Assembly: GCA_035362115.1 (NCBI GenBank)
Contig: DAOSDD010000216.1
Location: 1-7,609, forward strand
DNA: 7,609 nucleotides
Reading direction: 5' to 3'
DNA from: DUMC01 sp035362115
GTDB lineage: Bacteria > Bacillota > Clostridia > Acetivibrionales > DUMC01
The notes under the pieces were generated by a model. That model did no database searches and had not been told where the DNA came from. It saw only the letters and a program-made list of their open reading frames with translations. Below are positions 1 to 5,316 of the stretch, piece by piece; the first letter of the stretch is position 1; each line of letters starts with the position of its first letter. The position numbers and the translations under genes were made by a program.

Positions 1-2074
1 ATTCAATGCCTTGCCCGATTCGATTGGGACCTCCGCCTAAAATCATTACTTTATGTGTATTATTATTGACTGAACTATTATTGACTAAACTATTGTTAGC
101 CGGATTATTTGCTGTATTAAAAAGGGTATTATAGACGGTGTCGGTGGTTGGGTTATCCGCAGTACTACTAACAGTATTAACTAAAGTATCACAAAATGTT
201 CTGCCAATGACAACAGTATCAGTGCTATTACTGATACTGTTAGCTGCAGTACCGTCATTACCATCAATAGCACTACCGGTATAACAATTATCAGATGTAC
301 CGGTAACACTATTAACAATATCATTAACAATATAACTAGCAACATCATTAGTAATATCATTAACAATAGTAATATCATTAACAATATTATTGGCAACATC
401 ATTAGTAATATCATCGGTAATATCGTTGGTAATATTATATGTTGAGTAGTAATACACAGTATCTTCAACACCACTTACAGGAATGGTTTCCCATGTTCCT
501 GATAGTCCTAAGGATATGCGCCGGTTCCGTATATCTTTTTCCGGTACTCCCAGAAGTTTTGCCAAATAACGGTCTGCAAAACCATCTTTTTTTGCCTGGA
601 TAAATAATCTGTCAGGGAAATTAAGTTCTACCCCTTTTTCAGCTTTATACATTAGCATCTCTTCTTCCAATACCACCAGTTCTTTCATTTGTTCTAAAAA
701 CCATGGCTTTATATTGGTTAATCTGCTGATTTCCTCAATGTTAGCCCCTTTTCGTAAGGCTTCATATATTATAAACTGTCTTTCACTTGTAGTTTCATGA
801 AGTAGTTCAAGCAATTCATTCAAAGGCTTCTGATTATAATTTTTGGCAAAACCCAGTCCATAACGTCCTGTTTCGAGAGAGCGTATAGCTTTTTGAAGGG
901 CTTCCTTATAATTCTTACCAATGCTCATTACTTCACCCACCGAACGCATTTGGGTGCCCAACTTATCATAGGAACCCTTAAACTTTTCAAAAGCCCACCT
1001 TGGAAATTTTACTACCACATAATCACCTGAAGGTGGAGTATATTTATCCAGAGTACCTTCGCGCCAGTATGGTATTTCATCCAGAGTCAACCCAACTGCC
1101 AGCATGGTGGATATGGAAGCTATTGGAAATCCCGTTGCTTTTGAAGCCAATGCAGACGACCTGGAAGTTCGTGGATTAATCTCAATTACTACAATCCTGT
1201 CTGTTACAGGGTCATGAGCAAATTGGACATTGGTGCCTCCAATTACCTGAATGGCCTCAACTATTTCAAACGCATATTTTTGAAGTCTATTTTGGAGTTC
1301 CTGGCTGACAGTCAGCATAGGAGCTACGCAAAAAGAATCCCCCGTATGGATTCCCAGGGGGTCGACATTTTCAATAAAACAAACTGCAATCGTTTGATTT
1401 TTCGAGTCACGAACAACTTCAACCTCAAGTTCCTCCCAGCCTGTCAAATACTCCTCTATAAGAACCTGACCCACTATACTTGCTGATATTCCACGGCTTA
1501 CTACGGTTCTTAGTTCTTCAATATTATAAACTCTGCCTCCGCCTGTACCACCGAGTGTGTATGCAGGTCTTACAACCACAGGAAAACCCAGTTCCATGGC
1601 AATTTCCTCAGCTTCTTCTACACTGTAGGCAGACCTGCTTTGGGGCATGCCAATACCCAGTTTACTCATGGTTTGTTTAAAGGCCGTCCTGTCCTCACCC
1701 CGTTCAATTGCATCAACCTGCACACCAATCACTTCAACATTGTATTTGTTGAGTACTCCTGCTTTCGCCAGTTCTGCGCATAAATTAAGACCGGATTGCC
1801 CCCCTAAATTAGGTAATAAAGCATCCGGTCTTTCTTTAGCAATTATGTCTGTAAGTCTTTTTAAGTTAAGCGGTTCAATATATGTCGCATCTGCCATTCC
1901 GGGATCTGTCATGATGGTGGCGGGGTTGGAATTTACCAGAACAATTTGATAACCCAGGCTTCGGAGTGTTTTACATGCCTGCGTTCCTGAATAATCAAAC
2001 TCGCAGGCTTGCCCTATTATAATGGGACCTGAACCTATGATCATTATTTTTTTTATGTCTGTACGTTTCGGCAT
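1..2074 (-). CDS. carB: Carbamoyl-phosphate synthase large subunit, 3' part outside window, with an unusual internal linker
   Basis: CarB makes carbamoyl phosphate from bicarbonate, ATP and glutamine-derived ammonia for pyrimidine and arginine synthesis, normally together with the glutaminase subunit CarA. The frame is open from ATG 2074 to the left edge (691 codons). It begins MPKRTDIKKIMIIGSGPIII and shows GQACEFDYSGTQACK, GGQSGLN (about 91-97), the ATP-grasp arginines R129 and R169 (same numbers as the E. coli enzyme), GGTGGG (175-180) and EINPRTSRSSALASKATG (298-315). The all-helical middle domain follows. The second synthetase half opens at 675 with KVMILGGGPNRIGQGIE, so both halves are in one frame with no frameshift. 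Residues 547-674 form a low-complexity linker (separate entry). The usual VDTCAAEF stretch before the YYYSTY motif is replaced by ETIPVSGVEDT. The ribosome binding site is weak (CGGGA, 10 nt before ATG). No carA is adjacent. Family assignment is near certain; activity of this copy is not shown. Confidence 0.96.
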   Translation of the reverse strand, partial: MPKRTDIKKIMIIGSGPIIIGQACEFDYSGTQACKTLRSLGYQIVLVNSNPATIMTDPGMADATYIEPLNLKRLTDIIAKERPDALLPNLGGQSGLNLCAELAKAGVLNKYNVEVIGVQVDAIERGEDRTAFKQTMSKLGIGMPQSRSAYSVEEAEEIAMELGFPVVVRPAYTLGGTGGGRVYNIEELRTVVSRGISASIVGQVLIEEYLTGWEELEVEVVRDSKNQTIAVCFIENVDPLGIHTGDSFCVAPMLTVSQELQNRLQKYAFEIVEAIQVIGGTNVQFAHDPVTDRIVVIEINPRTSRSSALASKATGFPIASISTMLAVGLTLDEIPYWREGTLDKYTPPSGDYVVVKFPRWAFEKFKGSYDKLGTQMRSVGEVMSIGKNYKEALQKAIRSLETGRYGLGFAKNYNQKPLNELLELLHETTSERQFIIYEALRKGANIEEISRLTNIKPWFLEQMKELVVLEEEMLMYKAEKGVELNFPDRLFIQAKKDGFADRYLAKLLGVPEKDIRNRRISLGLSGTWETIPVSGVEDTVYYYSTYNITNDITDDITNDVANNIVNDITIVNDITNDVASYIVNDIVNSVTGTSDNCYTGSAIDGNDGTAANSISNSTDTVVIGRTFCDTLVNTVSSTADNPTTDTVYNTLFNTANNPANNSLVNNSSVNNNTHKVMILGGGPNRIGQGIE
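53..436 (-). repeat. Low-complexity repetitive coding insert between the two CarB halves
   Basis: These 384 bases encode CarB residues 547-674, between YYYSTY and KVMILGGGPNRIGQG. By hand count the 128 residues hold 27 Asn, 21 Thr and 15 Asp, much Val/Ile/Ser, one Arg, one His (at the very end), and no Lys, Glu, Gln, Met or Trp. The first 40 residues are built from NDIT/NDIV/NDVA units. At DNA level, a 22-bp word at 339-360 recurs exactly at 393-414 (54 bp, 18 codons apart), and a 19-bp word at 350-368 recurs at 368-386 (18-bp period). All periods I see are multiples of three. The remainder (about 53-300) is Asn/Thr/Ser-rich without clear periodicity. E. coli CarB has about 13 residues here. 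Confidence 0.85.
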
Positions 2075-2116
2075 ATTATCTAATCCCGTTATACATAACT
2101 ATAAAACTCAGTGAAA

Positions 2117-2140
2117 TTCCATGTCTGCTTCCATGTCTGC
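2117..2140. repeat. 12-bp tandem duplication just upstream of carB
   Basis: TTCCATGTCTGC occurs twice in direct succession (2117-2128, 2129-2140). On the minus strand it lies inside a 19-codon open frame (ATG 2148 to TAA 2089), where it repeats the peptide KQTW. That frame has no visible ribosome binding site. Confidence 0.9.
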
Positions 2141-2224
2141 TTCTTCATATGACTGTTAATAGTTGTTTAACAATTGTTTTATAAATATGCTAACGGTTTT
2201 CACCTACCTTCTAAAATATTTTAC

Positions 2225-2274
2225 AATTTTCCCAGAAACTCATTTCATGACTTTCTGGGTGATAACCATATTAT
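2225..2274. repeat. 50-bp hairpin repeat, copy 1 (carB-proximal)
   Basis: Identical over 50 bases to 2414-2463. It contains a stem-loop at 2231-2259: outer arms CCCAGAAA / TTTCTGGG, one internal mismatch, inner arms TCAT / ATGA and loop TTC. The mismatch is G-G in minus-strand RNA and C-C in plus-strand RNA. No U-run follows on either strand, so it does not look like an intrinsic terminator. It could be a leader RNA element for carB or a dispersed palindromic repeat. Confidence 0.9.
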
Positions 2275-2281
2275 GATTGTT

Positions 2282-2308
2282 CCCCAGAAAGCCGTTTTAC
2301 GACTTTTC
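2282..2308. repeat. Diverged third copy of the hairpin element
   Basis: CCCCAGAAAG at 2282-2291 matches the left arm of the 50-bp repeat, but the right arm has drifted. A stem still forms between 2287-2295 and 2299-2308 with one bulge. The inner pairing has changed from TCAT/ATGA to CCGT/ACGA, where one A-T pair became G-C by changes on both sides. One other pair is G-U if read as minus-strand RNA but C-A as plus-strand RNA, which mildly favours the carB-leader orientation. Confidence 0.5.
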
Positions 2309-2330
2309 ACTGCATGCTTACCTGCAGTGA
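2307..2330. other. 8-bp perfect inverted repeat in carB leader
   Basis: TCACTGCA (2307-2314) and TGCAGTGA (2323-2330) form a perfect 8-bp stem with an 8-base loop. It shares two bases with the diverged third hairpin copy, so the two stems compete at their edges. No U-run follows on either strand. Confidence 0.55.
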
Positions 2331-2373
2331 GTTGCAACATTTTTGCTACCTGGAGCAATCTAATATGATTATC

Positions 2374-2393
2374 CAGCCTTCCTTTGTAGGCTG
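2374..2393. other. Small hairpin in carB leader
   Basis: CAGCCT (2374-2379) pairs with AGGCTG (2388-2393) around an 8-base loop. In the carB sense the loop reads ACAAAGGA. This is not the PyrR consensus loop, and no known riboswitch is recognised. A weaker 5-bp hairpin, TTGCT/AGCAA, lies next to it at 2343-2358. Confidence 0.4.
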
Positions 2394-2413
2394 ACAAAAT
2401 TCAAGGTGACTTA

Positions 2414-2463
2414 AATTTTCCCAGAAACTCATTTCATGACTTTCTGGGTGATAACCATATTAT
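2414..2463. repeat. 50-bp hairpin repeat, copy 2 (carB-distal)
   Basis: Exact second copy of 2225-2274, displaced by 189 bp, same orientation, with its stem-loop at 2420-2448. Identity over 50 bases beside a diverged third copy points to a recent duplication or to homogenisation of the two good copies. Confidence 0.9.
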
Positions 2464-2569
2464 TCATCAATGTTTTCTAGCAGTATTATCCAATAATCAG
2501 TATCTTTTAGCAATAGTTACTGCAAAAAAATCATAATCTAAAAAGCAAATGTTTAATACCACCCGAATT

Positions 2570-2599
2570 ATTATACACTAATTGTAATTAAAATTACAA
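2570..2599 (-). promoter_or_regulatory. Probable carB promoter (sigma-A type)
   Basis: On the minus strand a perfect -10 TATAAT (2575-2570) lies 18 bp downstream of TTGTAA (2599-2594), a four-of-six match to the -35 consensus. Transcription would start near 2563, giving a leader of about 490 nt before the carB ATG. It lies after the deacetylase stop, so carB can be expressed separately, although no terminator separates the two genes. Confidence 0.55.
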
Positions 2600-2602
2600 T
2601 TA
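2579..2602. promoter_or_regulatory. Palindrome over the carB -35 region, possible operator
   Basis: TAATTGTAATT (2579-2589) and AATTACAATTA (2592-2602) form an 11-bp perfect inverted repeat with a 2-bp centre, covering the spacer and -35 of the proposed promoter. A 12-bp tandem repeat AATTAAAATTAC (2586-2597, 2598-2609) overlaps it. The sequence is almost entirely A/T, so a chance palindrome is possible. No specific regulator is recognised. Confidence 0.4.
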
Positions 2603-2676
2603 AAATTACAAATTATATTAATCAAAAAATGTCGAATTTTGTTGAAATTATATTTTCTTAGGAGATTAAATGTTTT

Positions 2677-4101
2677 CTACCGTCTTGCATCATCTATAAT
2701 TTCATCAATATCAAACATTTCTGAAAGAATGGACATTCTATCGCGAAAAGCTACTCCATCTATATGAACTCTGTCTTGAGCTATATAATTGGGACCGTAT
2801 TCAATATAGTCACTATTTCCAACAGCGCATAAGATATTAAAACCTTCGTCCAAAAGATATTGGAACTTTTGATCTTTAGATAAGAGTGAACTCCCAAAGG
2901 GGTAAATATAAACAGGAGTTTTACCTATCAGTGGCTCTACTTCATCCTTCCATCTTTGAGTATCTTTTTTCAGGGTTTCATAGCTGATTTTTGCTGCATC
3001 CAGATGTCCGTATCCATGGCAGGCAAAAGACCAGCCTGTGTCCTTCAAACGTTTTACTATTTTTAGAGCTTCCTTTTTTTCTTCCTCTACATTTGGTGCA
3101 GGAGGGTTATCGGTTCTGTATCCTAGTATGCCTTCATAACCTGTCAAACCGATAATACCCTTTGCACCTTGAAAGGAGAAATCTGGGTGTTCTTCAACAA
3201 ATTTATCCAATATAGTTATAATATCATTATCTCTGGAGATTATTTCTTTACCTTCGGGTGTTATTGAGAAATCTGCAATATTACCATTAGAATCCAATAT
3301 TAATTTATGTACAACTCCGTTCTGCCTCATATATTCATAGTAATTGTTGTCATCAATTGATATAATCAGAGGTTTTTTCCCTTCCGGTAAAAGCATATTC
3401 TTTTTCACAATAGTTTTTTTACCTTCTTCTTCTTTTTCTTCATATATATAGTTTATGTCAACGAGGATATAGTTTTTATTATGCAGAGATATTAATATCT
3501 TCTTAAATTCTTTTACTGTTATAAACCAGTCATCAAAACCTTGAGCCATATAATCACCATCAAAGGCAAGTTCCGGATAGGCAATTAAGGGGTGAAAGAA
3601 TATGTGCCTTACAGGGCCGCTATATTCAGCGAGCGCATCAACCGGTTTATCAAAATTATACTTGGTTTTACCGGGAATTTTGTCCTCTTCGGTTTCTTCA
3701 GTAATTGCGTTTAGTTTATCTTGCTTATCTTTATCTATTTTATTTTGACCTGTAGCATCACTTAAATGCCGAGATTCTTCCTTATTGCCAGTAGTCAACA
3801 CAGGTTTATTAATGTCAGTATTATGATGTTGAGATTCTTGATGTTGCTGAGGGTCATTAACATTCTTATCAGATTGATGAGATTGCTCAATTTCATCTAG
3901 AGTATTTTTATTTCCTGTGTAAACACTTGCCAGAAGAACTCCTGATAAAGATACAAAAATTAGTACAATTCCTATAAATCCAGTTATCATAAGTTTATAT
4001 GCTGTTGCCGACCTATATGTTGACCTATATGTTGACTCAGAAGTTGACTTAGATGTTTCTATTGATTCATCTGTATTATTATGTTTTTCGATATTCTTCA
4101 T
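2677..4101 (-). CDS. Membrane-anchored polysaccharide deacetylase (NodB-homology) family protein
   Basis: 474 aa. A cytoplasmic N-terminus with tetrapeptide repeats (SKST/SEST/YRST/YRS, residues 17-31) precedes one transmembrane helix (about 37-61). A hydrophilic Gln/His/Lys/Glu-rich linker follows (about 63-147), then an extracellular catalytic domain. NodB-type metal-dependent hydrolases remove acetyl groups from cell-wall or exopolysaccharide sugars. Visible motifs: ISIDDN (247-252; motif 1, usually TFDDG), HGYGH (362-366; the H-x3-H metal pair) and YPFG (400-403; motif 3). The Asp-His-His metal set would be D251, H362 and H366. The final catalytic Leu-x-His motif is not obvious; DRVHIDG (443-449) lies near its expected place. 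More than 100 residues separate motifs 1 and 2, longer than in simple family members. The start has AAAGGT 9 nt upstream. A minus-strand TATAAT occurs at 4238-4243 but has no good -35. Substrate is unknown. Confidence 0.85.
   Translation of the reverse strand: MKNIEKHNNTDESIETSKSTSESTYRSTYRSATAYKLMITGFIGIVLIFVSLSGVLLASVYTGNKNTLDEIEQSHQSDKNVNDPQQHQESQHHNTDINKPVLTTGNKEESRHLSDATGQNKIDKDKQDKLNAITEETEEDKIPGKTKYNFDKPVDALAEYSGPVRHIFFHPLIAYPELAFDGDYMAQGFDDWFITVKEFKKILISLHNKNYILVDINYIYEEKEEEGKKTIVKKNMLLPEGKKPLIISIDDNNYYEYMRQNGVVHKLILDSNGNIADFSITPEGKEIISRDNDIITILDKFVEEHPDFSFQGAKGIIGLTGYEGILGYRTDNPPAPNVEEEKKEALKIVKRLKDTGWSFACHGYGHLDAAKISYETLKKDTQRWKDEVEPLIGKTPVYIYPFGSSLLSKDQKFQYLLDEGFNILCAVGNSDYIEYGPNYIAQDRVHIDGVAFRDRMSILSEMFDIDEIIDDARR
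4010..4057. repeat. Four 12-bp tandem units in the deacetylase N-terminus
   Basis: On the plus strand GACCTATATGTT occurs twice exactly (4010-4021, 4022-4033), followed by two diverged units GACTCAGAAGTT (4034-4045) and GACTTAGATGTT (4046-4057). They are in frame and encode the Ser/Thr-rich tetrapeptides just before the membrane helix on the cytoplasmic side. Confidence 0.85.
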
Positions 4102-4258
4102 TTATACATGACCTTTCTAATTTTTATAAACAATATATTTTTATAAAACCACATGTTAATTATGACGTATAGAGAAGACAAAAAGTTCACATTTTGGACA
4201 AATTGTTTCAGCTTATGATGGCGATATACATTTTGCTATTATAAATGGTTGGAAAATA

Positions 4259-4289
4259 TTGATTATTTGTGTGTTTAATATGGTATAAT
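4259..4289 (+). promoter_or_regulatory. Probable promoter of the DUF155-patatin operon
   Basis: TGGTATAAT at 4281-4289 is an extended -10 (TG-N-TATAAT), with TTGATT (4259-4264) as -35 at a long 19-bp spacing that an extended -10 can tolerate. The expected start near 4296 gives a leader of about 95 nt. It faces away from the deacetylase gene in the 289-bp divergent spacer (4102-4390). Confidence 0.6.
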
Positions 4290-4310
4290 AATTTCAGACA
4301 TAGATGGATT

Positions 4311-4352
4311 TATTACACCACTGATTGTACTATTTATAGTAGTGGAGTAATA
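4311..4352 (+). other. Imperfect hairpin in the operon leader
   Basis: TATTAC-A-CCACT (4311-4322) pairs with AGTGG-A-GTAATA (4341-4352) through one A-A mismatch. Inside, ACTA (4329-4332) pairs with TAGT (4337-4340), leaving GATTGT as a one-sided bulge. No U-run follows. A 10-bp palindrome TACTGCAGTA (4354-4363) comes next, ahead of the ribosome binding site AGAGGTGG (4373-4380). It may affect translation or mRNA stability; no known RNA family is recognised. Confidence 0.5.
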
Positions 4353-4390
4353 GTACTGCAGTAAATAAGGGTAGAGGTGGGTAAAAATCA

Positions 4391-5218
4391 ATGCAAAGGT
4401 TTATGTTTAAGACATGTGCGATAACAAATGAGATAGACCTAAATAAAATTGCTGAAAAATGCAATATCAGAAAAAAATATACATGGGAAGAACCGTTGGT
4501 ATTAAAGGATAATATTCTTAGCACTATTTTAAATAAAAAAGTTTACGATGGGCAAGCAATAATGCTTTTTTCTTTTGGCAGCATTGTATTTATTAACCTA
4601 CCCTCTTCTTGTATAAATGTGTTTTTAAGTTATTTGAAAGAATACAAGCCGGAAATTGATATTGAAAACTGGGAAAGATATTCTGATGATTATGAATTGA
4701 GGGCTGGTAACGTTGATGAAATTGAGATGACTGATGAATATGCTATAGTACCTCATATTGAAATAGCATATACCGAGCTTGTTTCCGTTGTTCTTGCAAA
4801 GTCTGTGGCTCTTGAAAAGGTAGAGGAACAACTGGAAAAAATTCTTGACCGGATAGAGAGCATGATAGATAGACTTGAGAAAGGAAATCTGAGGTTTAGT
4901 GATAAGGAGCTTGCTAAAGCTACTGCCAGAATCATACGGCATGAATATAACAGCATCAGCTATATCATGATACTGGATAGACCTGATGTTACATGGTTGA
5001 ATAGCAATGCTGCGGAATTTTATGACAAGATGTCGGAATTTTTTGAGCTAAACGACAGGTTTGAGATTTTAAAAAGCAAGACAGATATATTGGGAAATGT
5101 TATTGACGGATTCTCTTCCATCAGCCACTCTATGAGGAGCTTGTTTATAGAATGGGTTGTAATTGTATTAATTGTACTTGAAGTTATACTTATGATTATT
5201 GAATTGATAAGGTCATAG
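4391..5218 (+). CDS. RMD1/DUF155 family membrane protein, paralogue 1
   Basis: 275 aa. I place it in the RMD1 (DUF155) family, known from yeast Rmd1 and mitochondrial RMND1; the biochemical role of bacterial members is unknown. Family-like stretches are FSFGSIVFIN (60-69), VLAKSVALEKVEEQLE (134-149) followed by a long amphipathic helix likely to be coiled coil, ILDRPDVTW (195-202), and a second helix YDKMSEFFELNDRFEILKSK (211-230). A hydrophobic C-terminal helix (about 252-273, WVVIVLIVLEVILMIIELI) ends three residues before the stop, giving a tail-anchor layout with the body in the cytoplasm. The start has AGAGGTGG 10 nt upstream. It is the first gene of a probable operon with a diverged paralogue and a patatin. 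Its last 13 codons recur as a fragment just downstream. Confidence 0.82.
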   Translation: MQRFMFKTCAITNEIDLNKIAEKCNIRKKYTWEEPLVLKDNILSTILNKKVYDGQAIMLFSFGSIVFINLPSSCINVFLSYLKEYKPEIDIENWERYSDDYELRAGNVDEIEMTDEYAIVPHIEIAYTELVSVVLAKSVALEKVEEQLEKILDRIESMIDRLEKGNLRFSDKELAKATARIIRHEYNSISYIMILDRPDVTWLNSNAAEFYDKMSEFFELNDRFEILKSKTDILGNVIDGFSSISHSMRSLFIEWVVIVLIVLEVILMIIELIRS

Positions 5219-5296
5219 CTGACTCCGTTAACCAAGTATTGACTATCAGTATGATCTTGAAGTTATACTTATGATTATTGAACTAATAAGGCCATA
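5177..5296 (+). repeat. 41-bp direct repeat copying the 3' end of DUF155 paralogue 1
   Basis: 5177-5217 (end of paralogue 1) recurs at 5256-5296 with 38 of 41 bases identical, offset 79 bp. The second copy reads LEVILMIIELIRP then TAA, against LEVILMIIELIRS then TAG in the gene. The Leu codon differs by two silent changes (TTG/CTA). The copy has no start of its own and is preceded by an in-frame stop at 5229. It is either a partial duplication or the stump of a deleted gene copy. Confidence 0.85.
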
Positions 5297-5316
5297 ACCA
5301 ACAGCAGAACTGAATT

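Larger units (their letters stand above)
2075..2676. other. 602-bp gene-free stretch: carB promoter and long repetitive leader
   Basis: No convincing gene lies here. Read on the minus strand, it contains the end of the deacetylase transcript (no GC-rich hairpin with a U-run seen), a likely promoter at 2570-2599, then about 490 nt of presumptive carB leader. The leader holds two identical 50-bp hairpin repeats (2225-2274, 2414-2463), a diverged third copy (2282-2308), three other small hairpins (2307-2330, 2343-2358, 2374-2393) and a 12-bp tandem duplication (2117-2140). I see no T-box AGGGTGG...CCGCG block, no PyrR-type loop and no intrinsic terminator, so the regulatory logic, if any, is unrecognised. 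Confidence 0.6.

Noticed and set aside
181..474. Minus-strand open frame rich in Leu/Ile/Met (97 codons) that looks like a membrane protein
   Set aside because: It is an out-of-frame reading of the repetitive carB linker; the hydrophobic composition comes from the repeat triplets.
1214..1949. Three plus-strand open frames opposite carB
   Set aside because: They lie antisense to clearly conserved CarB coding sequence and have no recognisable domain or ribosome binding site.
2225..2274. Hairpin repeat as an intrinsic terminator
   Set aside because: The stem is strong but no T-run follows it on either strand.
2174..2368. 64-codon plus-strand frame in the carB leader region
   Set aside because: It runs through the hairpin repeats, has no ribosome binding site and no recognisable protein features.
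2555..2566. Minus-strand CGGGTGGTATTA resembling the T-box antiterminator block
   Set aside because: It lies at the presumed transcript start rather than at the end of the leader, and no specifier loop or terminator accompanies it.
2660..2700. Plus-strand AGGAGA followed by an ATG at 2670
   Set aside because: The frame is only 9 codons and overlaps the deacetylase stop region antisense.
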